Of a stretch of 64,000 nt of DNA, positions 42,453 through 50,995 are shown piece after piece. Position 1 is the first letter of the stretch. Every line of letters begins with the position of its first letter. Below the pieces are notes generated by a model that was not told where the DNA came from, searched no databases, and was given only the letters and a program-made list of their open reading frames with translations. The stretch covers positions 1 to 64,000 of the forward strand of contig CAVCMI010000023.1 in NCBI GenBank assembly GCA_963603365.1. The letters run 5' to 3'. Source of the DNA: F23-D06 sp963603365 (GTDB taxonomy: Bacteria > Bacteroidota > Bacteroidia > Bacteroidales > WCHB1-69). Made by a program: the position numbers and the translations under genes.

Positions 42453-43100
42453 TCAGTCACGGATGCGAAGTCCGAGTTCTTGCAAGAAGGGCCGGAGAAC
42501 AGGGTTCTGCTCTTCGAGATTCTTGAACTTGTCTTCTGCACTGATGATGATTTTCTTTTTTTCAAGATGTGTGTTCGTCACAATGACAATGTCGTCCGCC
42601 TTGAGGGAGAAATGTTCCCGCCAGTATTCCAGCAGTGCTGCTTTCTTGGATTCATATTCATCTTTCTGAAAGTCGTTCAGCACTTCAACGTGTATGATGC
42701 CGTCTTTGTATTCGGGCAATCTGTCTTTCATGGAATGGAAGATCATCGGGATGCGCGAGAAGATGTCGTTGAACAGCTTGTTCCAGCAGTCGGCGAATGT
42801 TTCAGGTTCTCGGGCTGTTTCAGGGTTGTCCGGACCAGGGCAGTTGTTTGCCGTGTCAGTTTTGGCCGGCACTGGGGATGTCTGTCCGGACGGTTTTGTG
42901 TTGCTTGCCGTCGTGCCGCCGTCCTCCATCAAGTTGCGGATAGAGGGAATCTGCCGGACAGGCGACGCCCCCGGGAGTTTGAAGTCCAGGTTTGATATTC
43001 TCGGCTTGTCGGAAAAGGCTGCGGCTGCCGCTGTCTCTCCGGTGGTGGAGGCCGTTCCACCCTCTGGGTTATTTACGCTCCTGCGATTGCCTGGCTTTTT
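42453..43100 (-). CDS. dnaX: DnaX C-terminal (tau-specific) part in a different frame
   Basis: This open frame continues from the AAAAAA run at 43096-43101 in the frame +1 to dnaX: KKPGNRRSVNNPEGG, then a Pro/Ala/Thr-rich linker, then ADCWNKLFNDIFSRIPMIFHSM ... AALLEYWREHFSL ... LRPFLQELGLRIRD, which is the C-terminal domain pattern of Bacteroidota DnaX. It has no good start of its own (ATG at 42929 would cut the linker). It would be made by frameshifting from dnaX, by reinitiation, or is the result of an indel. Joined product about 590 residues, the usual tau length. Confidence 0.7.
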   Translation of the reverse strand, partial: KKPGNRRSVNNPEGGTASTTGETAAAAAFSDKPRISNLDFKLPGASPVRQIPSIRNLMEDGGTTASNTKPSGQTSPVPAKTDTANNCPGPDNPETAREPETFADCWNKLFNDIFSRIPMIFHSMKDRLPEYKDGIIHVEVLNDFQKDEYESKKAALLEYWREHFSLKADDIVIVTNTHLEKKKIIISAEDKFKNLEEQNPVLRPFLQELGLRIRD

Positions 43101-44196
43101 TGAACAGGTAGTTCGCGTTAATCTGCATCAGGCAGAGTTCAACCGACAGTCGCTTGTTGTTGGACATCTTGTAGTTGAAGTCGCACTGGTTGGCCAGTTC
43201 CATGGCTCTGAGCAGCAGAGCCCGGTCAGCGGTCTGCGCCTGCCGCACCAGCCGCTCTCGGATGTTGTCGGAGGTTTCCAGCAGTCTTGACGTGGCGGGG
43301 TCGCGGGCGATCAGGAGATTCCGGAAATGGGAGGCCAGCCCCGAGACGAAGTTCTGGGCGTCGAACCCGCGGGTCAGGATGTCGTCAAAGAGCAGCAGAG
43401 CCTGCGCTATGTCTTCGCTGAACAGATGGTCCGTCACTTTGAAATAATTGTCCACGTCCAGCACGTTGAGGTTCTCGATGGCGTCAGCATAGGTGATTGT
43501 TTTCCCGGAGAAACTCACCAGACGGTCGAAGATGGACAGGGCGTCGCGGAGTGCGCCGTCGGCCTTTTCGGCAATGACGCGCAAGGCATCCTCCCCGGCA
43601 TCAACCCCCTCTTTTGAAGCCACATACTGGAGGTGCTTTATGATGTCGCGCTCTTCAATTCGTTTGAAGTCATATACCTGACACCTCGAAAGGATGGTCG
43701 GGATGATCTTGTGCTTTTCGGTGGTCGCCATGATGAATTTGGCGTATGCCGGCGGCTCCTCGAGGGTTTTGAGGAATGCGTTGAAGGCCGCTCCCGAGAG
43801 CATGTGTACCTCGTCGATGATGTAAACTTTGTATTTGGCGCCTTGCGGCGGAATGTGAACCTGCTCTACTAACGAGCGGATGTCTTCGACGGAATTGTTG
43901 GATGCCGCGTCGAGCTCGAACACGTTGAACGAAGCCGAATTGTTGAAAGACCGGCACGATTCACACGCATTGCAGGGCTCGAAAGAGTCGGTGAGATTCT
44001 GGCAGTTGAGCGCCTTGGCGAAAATGCGCGCGCAGGTGGTCTTGCCAACGCCGCGCGGGCCGCAGAACAGGAAAGCCTGAGCGACCTGGCCGGTGCGGAT
44101 GGCATTCTTCAATGTTGTGGTTATGGCATCCTGCCCGACAACAGAGTTGAAAGTCGTTGGCCTGTACTTGCGGGCAGATACAATAAAATTATCCAT
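43069..44196 (-). CDS. dnaX: DNA polymerase III subunit gamma/tau, N-terminal (gamma-like) product
   Basis: A 375-residue clamp-loader ATPase. It starts MDNFIVSARKYRPTTF; the P-loop GPRGVGKT is at 46-53, zinc ligands are Cys65, 75, 78 and 81, DEVHMLS and TTEKHK are the Walker B and sensor regions, and the collar domain ends near NANYLFKKARQ. The frame stops (QERK-stop) just where domain III ends, giving a gamma-sized protein, while tau-type sequence continues in another frame. The codons TTC AAA AAA GCC lie 11 codons before the stop. Promoter at 44230 on the same strand. Confidence 0.92.
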   Translation of the reverse strand: MDNFIVSARKYRPTTFNSVVGQDAITTTLKNAIRTGQVAQAFLFCGPRGVGKTTCARIFAKALNCQNLTDSFEPCNACESCRSFNNSASFNVFELDAASNNSVEDIRSLVEQVHIPPQGAKYKVYIIDEVHMLSGAAFNAFLKTLEEPPAYAKFIMATTEKHKIIPTILSRCQVYDFKRIEERDIIKHLQYVASKEGVDAGEDALRVIAEKADGALRDALSIFDRLVSFSGKTITYADAIENLNVLDVDNYFKVTDHLFSEDIAQALLLFDDILTRGFDAQNFVSGLASHFRNLLIARDPATSRLLETSDNIRERLVRQAQTADRALLLRAMELANQCDFNYKMSNNKRLSVELCLMQINANYLFKKARQSQERK

Positions 44197-44229
44197 AATT
44201 GTCTTTCTGTTGTTGTGTTTAAACGAGCG

Positions 44230-44238
44230 GCAAATATA
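44230..44238 (-). promoter_or_regulatory. -7 promoter box TATATTTGC (leftward) for dnaX
   Basis: GCAAATATA on the plus strand reads TATATTTGC leftward, 34 bases before dnaX. It is divergent with the bamD promoter 57 bases away. Confidence 0.8.
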
Positions 44239-44294
44239 CGAAAAACCAAAACACGGCAATTTTGAATCTATCATATCCACTTGCGAATTTTTTA

Positions 44295-44303
44295 TATCTT
44301 TGC
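44295..44303 (+). promoter_or_regulatory. -7 promoter box TATCTTTGC for the bamD operon
   Basis: TATCTTTGC, 15 bases before the bamD start; probably drives bamD-rpoZ-coaBC-DUF4835-recN. Confidence 0.8.
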
Positions 44304-44317
44304 ACGTTTTACTTATT

Positions 44318-45232
44318 ATGACCAAGAAGATTGTTAACTTGTTGATAATAACGTTGTTGGTGACATCTGCGCCATGTTTGGCGCACGCTGTCCCGTGCCT
44401 TGTGCTCCCGGCAGACACGCCGGCAGTGCCTGCCAAGACCGTTGGAGACACCGTGACAGCCGCAGCCAAGGCAAGCAAGAAGCCCAAGAGAGTGCGCAGT
44501 CAAGGCAAGAAGGTTACGTTTGAGAATTTTGACCAGCAGTATGCCCGGGCACTCCGCTATTACAACAACGGCCAATATCTTTCCGCAGCCGGTTTGTTCG
44601 AGAATCTTTACCCGCTTTCGTTAGGAACAGAGAAAGCAGATACCATTCTATATCTTTTTGCCCACAGCTATTATAAGAACGGCGACTACGATATGGCGGC
44701 ATTCCATTTCAGAGACTATGCCAGACGTTATCCCAACACCCCGCGCACCGAAGATGCTTTCTACTACGGCATCTGCGCCATATACAATGCAAGCCCCGAC
44801 TATTCGCTGGACCAGAGCAATACGGAGTTCGCGATAGAACAGATCAAGGCTTTCTTGCAGGCATATCCTAACAGTTCACACATTGAGGAGTGTAACGTGA
44901 TGTTGGATGCCATGCGCACAAAGCTGGCAAGGAAAGACTTGGAGATCATGATTCTTTATTACGACACGGATCATTACGAGGCTTGCCAGATCGCGGCCAG
45001 GAATTTCTTCAACGATTATTCGTATTCGCCGTTGATGCCAGAAGCCATCTATTATCTTGTGCTGAACAATCTTGAATATGCCAAGAGAAGTGTGGAAAGC
45101 AAGAAAAAGGAACGCTACACGGCCTGTCTTGACGCGTGCAACAGACTTCTCCTGAACTATCCCGAGAACAAGTACACGGCCGAAGTGAGCAAAATCGCGC
45201 TTGAGGTGCAGAAACAATTGAACGGAAAATAA
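44318..45232 (+). CDS. bamD: Outer-membrane protein assembly factor BamD
   Basis: A 304-residue TPR protein of the BAM complex. Repeats are visible as YARALRYYNNGQYLSAAGLFENL, LYLFAHSYYKNGDYDMAAFHF, FAIEQIKAFLQAYPNS and ACLDACNRLLLNYPENKYTAE. Position before rpoZ-coaBC-DUF4835-recN is the usual Bacteroidales context. The signal peptide (MTKKIVNLLIITLLVTSAP...) has Cys residues at 20 and 27 but neither lies in a canonical lipobox (SAPC, AVPC), unusual for BamD, which is normally lipid-anchored. The ATG at 44318 follows a promoter and opens the signal peptide. Confidence 0.9.
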   Translation: MTKKIVNLLIITLLVTSAPCLAHAVPCLVLPADTPAVPAKTVGDTVTAAAKASKKPKRVRSQGKKVTFENFDQQYARALRYYNNGQYLSAAGLFENLYPLSLGTEKADTILYLFAHSYYKNGDYDMAAFHFRDYARRYPNTPRTEDAFYYGICAIYNASPDYSLDQSNTEFAIEQIKAFLQAYPNSSHIEECNVMLDAMRTKLARKDLEIMILYYDTDHYEACQIAARNFFNDYSYSPLMPEAIYYLVLNNLEYAKRSVESKKKERYTACLDACNRLLLNYPENKYTAEVSKIALEVQKQLNGK

Positions 45233-45259
45233 ATTCAAATTCGCGAAACATAACAATAA

Positions 45260-45592
45260 ATGAAAGCTGCAGATTACAAAAAACTTAAGACAGATCTTTT
45301 TGCCAAAACCAAAGACATCAGACAATATGACAAGGAGACAGGCAATTACTATAAGAGCATTGTCGTCATGTCGAAAAGGGCAGACCAGATAGCCGCTGAC
45401 TTGAAACAGGAGTTCATAGAGAGTTCGCAGCAGTACGCCGCCGGCAATGACACGTTGGATGAGGTCACGGAGAACCGCGAGCAGATAGAACTCTCCAGGT
45501 TCTATGAACAGTTGCCGAAACCGACGCAACTTGCCCTCTACGAATTCGAGCACGATATGATCTACTTCAAGGATTCGGACAACAACCAATAA
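45260..45592 (+). CDS. rpoZ: RNA polymerase omega-like subunit (Bacteroidota RpoZ)
   Basis: A 110-residue protein of the Bacteroidota omega family, which helps assemble RNA polymerase. The diagnostic stretch is YYKSIVVMSKRADQIAADLKQE (about 31-52, shown in part as SKRADQIA), the omega signature for contacting beta-prime. The acidic tail after residue 60 is family-typical. It lies 27 bases after bamD and 9 before coaBC, a conserved order. Confidence 0.9.
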   Translation: MKAADYKKLKTDLFAKTKDIRQYDKETGNYYKSIVVMSKRADQIAADLKQEFIESSQQYAAGNDTLDEVTENREQIELSRFYEQLPKPTQLALYEFEHDMIYFKDSDNNQ

Positions 45593-45601
45593 CCCAAGAG
45601 C

Positions 45602-46867
45602 ATGCCGGAAAGAAAACATGTCGTTATCGGGATTACAGGAGGTATTGCCGCATACAAGTCGCTGTTTTTGATCCGTTTGTTCAGAAAACAAGGGTATGAG
45701 GTTCAGGTGGTGGCAACGGCGAACGCGCTTCAGTTTGTGACACCGCTGTCCATAGAGACCCTTTCGCAGAACCGGCTGTATGCCGACACTTTTGAGCGGA
45801 CCTCCGATTGGGATGTCCGGCATGTGAGCGTAGCCCAATGGGCCGATTGCATAGTGGTGGCGCCGGCTACTGCCAACATTATCGGCAAATATGCGAACGG
45901 CATAGCAGACGACGCTCTCTCTACGCTGCTTCTGGCTACAAAGCGCCCGGTCTTTATGGCTCCGGCCATGAATGACAATATGTTTTCCCATCCTGCCGTG
46001 CAGCAGAATCTGCAGACACTCCAACAGAGAGGCTGCCACATAATATCCCCGCAATCCGGATTCCTTGCTTGCGGCAGCAATGGCACCGGAAGAATGGAGG
46101 ATCCCGAAAGAATATTCGATACCGTAAGCCGCTTTTTGGATGAGTTGACACCCCGTTCCATTGAAAAAACTGTGGATCCGTTTTTTGATGTTCCAAAATC
46201 CAATCATCTGAAAACATGTCTTACCGGGAAAAAGGTGATGATAACTGCTGGTCCCACATACGAACCCATTGACCCTGTGCGCTTCGTGGGCAACCACTCT
46301 TCCGGACTGATGGGCTTCTGTTTGGCAGAGTCGGCAGCCGAGCGAGGCGCGGAGGTCACGCTGGTGACGGGCCCCACCTGCCTCAAGACCGCCCACCCCA
46401 ACATTAAAAGAATTGACGTGGTGACCGCCGGGGAGATGTACCGCTGCTGCATGGACATTTTCAAGAACCAAGACCTGATGGTGATGGCTGCGGCCGTGGC
46501 TGACTACACGCCCGTTAATGTGGCAAGCGAGAAAATCAAAAAACAGTCTGATACCATACAACTCTCGCTGAAGAAAACTCCCGACATCCTCTATTCTGTC
46601 GGGCAGATGAAAGGCAAAAGTCAAACGCTTGTCGGATTTGCTCTCGAAACAGAAAATGAGATTGACAATGCTTTGCATAAACTGCATACTAAAAATGCAG
46701 ATTACATCGTTCTCAATTCACTTCGCGACAAGGATGCCGGCTTCCGGACCACCACAAACAAAGTGCGCATCATATCCAAGGACGGCCATATCGTAGAAAG
46801 TGAACTGAAAGACAAAAAGTCCATCGCAGATGACATTATCGATTTCGTGACCAACAATATTAAATAA
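45602..46867 (+). CDS. coaBC: Bifunctional phosphopantothenoylcysteine decarboxylase/synthase CoaBC
   Basis: A 421-residue enzyme for two steps of coenzyme A synthesis. The flavin-dependent CoaC domain (about 1-185) shows GITGGIAAYKS, VSVAQWADCIVVAPATANIIGKYANGIADD, the AMNDNM loop and GFLACGSNGTGRM with the catalytic Cys. The CoaB ligase domain follows with MITAGPTYEPIDPVRFVGNHSSG and AAAVADYTP. Length and motifs are complete. Confidence 0.97.
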   Translation: MPERKHVVIGITGGIAAYKSLFLIRLFRKQGYEVQVVATANALQFVTPLSIETLSQNRLYADTFERTSDWDVRHVSVAQWADCIVVAPATANIIGKYANGIADDALSTLLLATKRPVFMAPAMNDNMFSHPAVQQNLQTLQQRGCHIISPQSGFLACGSNGTGRMEDPERIFDTVSRFLDELTPRSIEKTVDPFFDVPKSNHLKTCLTGKKVMITAGPTYEPIDPVRFVGNHSSGLMGFCLAESAAERGAEVTLVTGPTCLKTAHPNIKRIDVVTAGEMYRCCMDIFKNQDLMVMAAAVADYTPVNVASEKIKKQSDTIQLSLKKTPDILYSVGQMKGKSQTLVGFALETENEIDNALHKLHTKNADYIVLNSLRDKDAGFRTTTNKVRIISKDGHIVESELKDKKSIADDIIDFVTNNIK

Positions 46868-46873
46868 ACCATA

Positions 46874-47782
46874 ATGAAAAGACTCTTCACGTTGATTCTT
46901 CTGTCTTGTTTCGTCGGAATGGCCTCGGCACAGGACTTCCAATGTCAGGTGTCCGTAAATGCGACACAGGTGACCGGAGGGTCGAACCCACAACGCTTCA
47001 ACGACCTGCAGCAGAAGCTGTATCAGTTCATACACGACCGCAAATGGTGTCAATATAACCTCAAGACGAACGAGCGCATAGAGTGCGCCCTCCAGATCAA
47101 CCTGACCGAAATATCCGGCGATGTTATGAAAGGCACTATGACAATCCTGCTCCAACGTCCTGTATATAAGGCAAGTTATAAGACCACGCTGCTCAACTTC
47201 CAGGACAAGAAAGTGGAGTTTACGTACGCTGAAGGCGACCAGCTTGAGTATGCCGACAATGTTAACCTTTCACAGTTCACCTCCCTGATTGCCTATTACC
47301 TGAACCTTTTCCTCGCCGTTGAGTTTGATTCTTTTTCCTTGAATGGCGGTTCTGCATATTATACTAAATGCCAGTCGATCGTTAATTTGAACTCGTCGGC
47401 AAAAGAGGCCGGCTGGGGAGTGGCAGACAAAGGGCAGAACAACCGCTATTGGATTACGGAGAATTTTACGAACAGCACTTACAGCAAACTGCACGACTTC
47501 TATTATCAGTACCACCGCCTCGGACTTGACGTCATGAGTGAGACCCCGGACGCCGGCCGCGCCGTCATTCTTGAAAGTCTCCGCCTTTTGCAGCAAGTTT
47601 ATTCCCAAAAGTCGGGGCTCGCTATGGTAAAGGTCATCACTTCCACCAAATGCGACGAGATCGTCAACATTTTCAAAGAGGGTATGCCCAGCGAGAAGAC
47701 GCAGGTTGTCAACATCATGAAGCAGATAGACCCGACAAACTCTTCAAAATATGATGCCATAAACTCGTCAAGCAGCAATTAG
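46874..47782 (+). CDS. DUF4835 family exported protein
   Basis: A 302-residue protein with a signal peptide (cleavage near ASAQ, residue 19). Family features are FQCQVSVNATQV at the mature N-terminus, QLEYADNVNLSQFTSLIAYYLNLFLAVEFDSFS in the middle and EGMPSEKTQVVNIMKQIDPTNSSKY near the end. DUF4835 genes lie between coaBC and recN across Bacteroidota, but function is unknown. Gap to coaBC is 6 bases, to recN 5. Confidence 0.9.
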   Translation: MKRLFTLILLSCFVGMASAQDFQCQVSVNATQVTGGSNPQRFNDLQQKLYQFIHDRKWCQYNLKTNERIECALQINLTEISGDVMKGTMTILLQRPVYKASYKTTLLNFQDKKVEFTYAEGDQLEYADNVNLSQFTSLIAYYLNLFLAVEFDSFSLNGGSAYYTKCQSIVNLNSSAKEAGWGVADKGQNNRYWITENFTNSTYSKLHDFYYQYHRLGLDVMSETPDAGRAVILESLRLLQQVYSQKSGLAMVKVITSTKCDEIVNIFKEGMPSEKTQVVNIMKQIDPTNSSKYDAINSSSSN

Positions 47783-47787
47783 ACGGC

Positions 47788-49476
47788 ATGTTACAGTCTC
47801 TGCAGATCAAGAATTACGCCCTGATACGGTCGCTCAGCATAACGTTTGACCGTGGCTTTACCGTCATCACGGGCGAGACCGGCGCAGGCAAGTCAATCCT
47901 GCTCGGCGCCTTGTCTCTGCTGCTCGGCAAAAGGGCTGAAACGGATGTGCTTTATGACAAGACGCAGAAGTGCATCGTGGAGGGCGCTTTTGACATTGTG
48001 TTATATGGGCTGCAGGACTTTTTCACGACGCACGACCTCGACTATCAGGACGTGACCGTCATCCGGCGCGAAATCAATGAAAGAGGAAAGTCGCGGGCCT
48101 TTGTCAACGACACCCCCGTGAACCTTGCCGTCCTCAAGGAACTGGCATCCGGGCTGATAGACATTCATTCGCAGCACCAGAACTTGTTTCTGCAAGATTC
48201 CGGCTTCCGTTTGCAGTTGCTCGACCGTTTCGCCCGCAACGAGACCGCTTTGTCGGCCTATCGGGAATCGTTCGCGCTTCTGAAAAAAACAGACTATGAA
48301 TACGGCATCCTGAAAGCAAGGCACAGCGAGGCAACCTTGCAGCAGGAGTTCAACAATTATACTATACAGGAACTGGAAAAGGCGTCGCTGCGGCCCGGTG
48401 AGCAGGAGGAGGCAGAGAGGACAGTCTATATGCTCAATCACGCCGAACAGATTAAAACGCACCTCTACAAAGCCGCAATGCAGCTTTCGGAGCAGGACGG
48501 AGAAACCGTGCTCGCCCGGCTCAAGGCGATACAGTATGAATGCGAGTCGCTGAAAGAGATTGGAACTGAATATGTTGACCTTTGCAATAGACTCAATTCT
48601 GCCATTCTTGAACTGACGGACATCTCTTACGACATTGCCCGCAAAGAGCAAGATGTTAATGTAGATCCGGCAGAACTGAACCGCCTCAACGAACGGCTTG
48701 ACCTGATTTATTCGTTAGAGCACAAATATCAGGTGGACACCGTTGAAGACTTGCTGGCCATTGCGGAACGGCTGAAAAAAGAGTCGGATGCTTACGTTGA
48801 CGGCGGGGCGCAAATAGAGGCCTTGAAAGCAGAACGGCAGCGGCTGCAAGACCAAACGGCACAGCTTGCCGCACGGCTTTCGGAAATCCGCCGGCAGGCA
48901 ATGCCGCAACTGGAGTCAGAAATCATGAAGCAGCTTTCACTGCTGTCTCTGCCGGACAGCCGCTTTGAAATCAAGATGGAACAAACAGGTGATTTACAGG
49001 AAAACGGCGCCGACAGCGTGGTGTTCCTGTTTTCGGCCAATAAGGGCATACCGCCTTCAGACCTCGGCAAGGTGGCTTCCGGCGGCGAAATGTCGCGCGT
49101 GATGTTGGCGCTGAAGTCTGTGATTTCAGACTCGGTGTTTCTTCCTACCGTAATCTTTGATGAAATAGACACCGGCATATCCGGCGAGACGGCCAACAAG
49201 GTGGCTGCAGCCATGGAACAGCTTGCCGAACGGCATCAGGTCATAGCCATTACGCACCTCCCGCAGATTGCAGCCAAAGGGACCCGCCACTATTGCGTGT
49301 TCAAGGAGGAACATGACGGCGTAGTTGCCACGGGACTCAAGGTGCTTGGCGAGGCAGAACGTGTAAAAGCGATTGCCGCACTCATTGGCGGCAGCCAGGC
49401 AGCAGAAGCCACATCGAACGCCGCCCGCGAACTTCTTTACGGAAACAAAGCCGACAACAACCAACTGCCATCATGA
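47788..49476 (+). CDS. recN: DNA repair protein RecN
   Basis: A 562-residue SMC-like ATPase of double-strand break repair. Walker A GETGAGKSILLGAL is near residues 29-42, a coiled-coil-rich middle region (about 150-370) carries Glu/Leu/Arg-rich helices, and the C-terminal ABC half has VASGGEMSRVMLALKSV (signature) and TVIFDEIDTGISGETA (Walker B). Complete in length. The stop overlaps an upstream in-frame ATG of the next open frame by 4 bases. Confidence 0.97.
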   Translation: MLQSLQIKNYALIRSLSITFDRGFTVITGETGAGKSILLGALSLLLGKRAETDVLYDKTQKCIVEGAFDIVLYGLQDFFTTHDLDYQDVTVIRREINERGKSRAFVNDTPVNLAVLKELASGLIDIHSQHQNLFLQDSGFRLQLLDRFARNETALSAYRESFALLKKTDYEYGILKARHSEATLQQEFNNYTIQELEKASLRPGEQEEAERTVYMLNHAEQIKTHLYKAAMQLSEQDGETVLARLKAIQYECESLKEIGTEYVDLCNRLNSAILELTDISYDIARKEQDVNVDPAELNRLNERLDLIYSLEHKYQVDTVEDLLAIAERLKKESDAYVDGGAQIEALKAERQRLQDQTAQLAARLSEIRRQAMPQLESEIMKQLSLLSLPDSRFEIKMEQTGDLQENGADSVVFLFSANKGIPPSDLGKVASGGEMSRVMLALKSVISDSVFLPTVIFDEIDTGISGETANKVAAAMEQLAERHQVIAITHLPQIAAKGTRHYCVFKEEHDGVVATGLKVLGEAERVKAIAALIGGSQAAEATSNAARELLYGNKADNNQLPS

Positions 49477-49496
49477 ACCAACTACCGCATGAAATA

Positions 49497-50123
49497 ATGA
49501 AAAAGACAATACTGTTCATTCTCGTGTTCATGACCTTCGCCTGTTCTTTGCAGGCGCAGCGCAAACAGCAAGGCAGACGCTTTGTGTATATGACTTCTAT
49601 AGGCTGCACCGGCGGATTTGGGCATGTTGACCTAATGGACGACAACGGCGCCGCATTCAAACGCATCAACAACGACCAGACCACCTTCCAGGTCAACCAG
49701 TTGTTTGCCTACCGTTTTAATCCATACTTGATGTTGGGGCTTGGCGCCGGATTTGACATCTGGCGCACCACGGCGTTCATCCCCGTTTATGCCAACCTCA
49801 CCGTTGACTTCTGCGACACCCGCATAGCCCCATTGTGTTATGTCAATGCGGGCGCCAGTGGAAAGTGGTACATACAGTCCAAACCCCAGACCAACGACCG
49901 GATAGTCCACGGAATGAAATGGGGTCCGACGTGCGAAACCGGTCTCGGCTTACGCATAAAGTTCAACGACCGGCTTTCGTTGCTGCTTGCCGCCTGCTAC
50001 AGGCTGCAACGTTCGGTGATAGGCTATTCGTACGACAATGACCAGTTCTCAGAATACTATACAAACCGCAGCCTGCCCGTGAATTATCACTTCGTTGGAG
50101 CCAGGATCGGAATCTCTTATTAA
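49497..50123 (+). CDS. Outer-membrane beta-barrel-like protein
   Basis: A 208-residue protein with a signal peptide (MKKTILFILVFMTFACSLQAQ) and strand-like alternating sequence (LMLGLGAGFDIWRTTAFIPVY, ETGLGLRIKFNDRLSLLLAA), ending HFVGARIGISY with a terminal Tyr, which suggests an outer-membrane barrel. No named family. The start at 49497 was chosen because it opens the signal peptide; ATG 49473 overlaps recN. Probably read with recN and xseB. Confidence 0.7.
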   Translation: MKKTILFILVFMTFACSLQAQRKQQGRRFVYMTSIGCTGGFGHVDLMDDNGAAFKRINNDQTTFQVNQLFAYRFNPYLMLGLGAGFDIWRTTAFIPVYANLTVDFCDTRIAPLCYVNAGASGKWYIQSKPQTNDRIVHGMKWGPTCETGLGLRIKFNDRLSLLLAACYRLQRSVIGYSYDNDQFSEYYTNRSLPVNYHFVGARIGISY

Positions 50124-50135
50124 AAACAGCCAATA

Positions 50136-50330
50136 ATGGACAAAGAAATATCTTATACAGAAGCTTTCAAGAAACTGCAGGACATTGTGCAGCAGATGGA
50201 AAATGCGGACATATCCATTGACGACTTGACCGAGAATGTCAAAGAGGCCTCGCGCCTGATAAGGATCTGCAAGGACAAACTGACGAAGACGGAAGAAGAA
50301 GTGAACAAAACCATTTCAGAACTCTCCTGA
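50136..50330 (+). CDS. xseB: Exodeoxyribonuclease VII small subunit
   Basis: A 64-residue helical protein matching XseB: YTEAFKKLQDIVQQMENADISIDDLTENVKEASRLIRICKDKL (central part), the small subunit that binds XseA. xseA is not in the window. It starts 12 bases after the OMP gene and overlaps the O-methyltransferase gene by 1 base. Confidence 0.92.
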   Translation: MDKEISYTEAFKKLQDIVQQMENADISIDDLTENVKEASRLIRICKDKLTKTEEEVNKTISELS

Positions 50331-50995
50331 TGTCAACGTTTGACCTGATAGATGCCGGCACAGAAGCCTATTGCGAATCGCATACCACTCCGGAAAGCGA
50401 CCTCCTCTTCCGTCTTGGACGCGAGACGTACCTGCAGACCATCAATCCCCGTATGGCTTCGGGGCAGATGCAGGGGCTGCTGCTTTCGTTCATCGCCAAG
50501 ATGCTGCGCCCGGCAAGTGTTTTGGAAATAGGCGCCTTTACAGGCTATTCGGCCCTGTGCCTCGCCGAGGGGCTTGCTCCAAAAGGCGAATTGCATACTG
50601 TAGAGGTCAATGATGAATACGAAGACCGCATACGACGCTTTTTCAGCCAGTCGCCGCTCAACGACCGCATATTTCTCCATATTGGAGATGCGCGCGAGGT
50701 AGTGCCGGCGATGCCAAACGTTTGGGACTTGGTTTTCATTGATGCCGACAAGGAGAACTATACGCTTTATTATGATTTAGTGTTCCCGCATGTGAAAGAA
50801 GGCGGCTTTATTTTGGCTGACAATGTGCTGTGGAACGGAAAAGTGACGGAAGTAGAGCCCGCCCACGACAAAGATACCCGCGCCATTATGGCTTTCAACG
50901 ACAAAGTTCAGCAGGACAGCCGCGTGCGGAACCTCCTCTTGCCGTTCCGCGACGGAATAATGATGATAGAAAAACTACAGCAAAATGCGCATTGA
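50330..50995 (+). CDS. Class I SAM-dependent O-methyltransferase
   Basis: A 221-residue methyltransferase of the catechol/caffeoyl-CoA O-methyltransferase family. The SAM motif VLEIGAFTGYSALCLAEGL is near residues 64-82, VEVNDEYEDRI follows, and LVFIDADKENY near 133-143 holds the metal-binding Asp; DNVLWNGKV near 163 is also typical. Natural substrate unknown. It overlaps xseB by 1 base and trmD by 11 bases, so translational coupling is likely. Confidence 0.9.
   Translation: MSTFDLIDAGTEAYCESHTTPESDLLFRLGRETYLQTINPRMASGQMQGLLLSFIAKMLRPASVLEIGAFTGYSALCLAEGLAPKGELHTVEVNDEYEDRIRRFFSQSPLNDRIFLHIGDAREVVPAMPNVWDLVFIDADKENYTLYYDLVFPHVKEGGFILADNVLWNGKVTEVEPAHDKDTRAIMAFNDKVQQDSRVRNLLLPFRDGIMMIEKLQQNAH

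Noticed and set aside
43090..43105. Classical E. coli-type -1 slippery site in dnaX
   Set aside because: The frame reads C AAA AAA G, not A AAA AAG, and the -1 frame stops after about eight codons, so -1 shifting does not reach the tau part.
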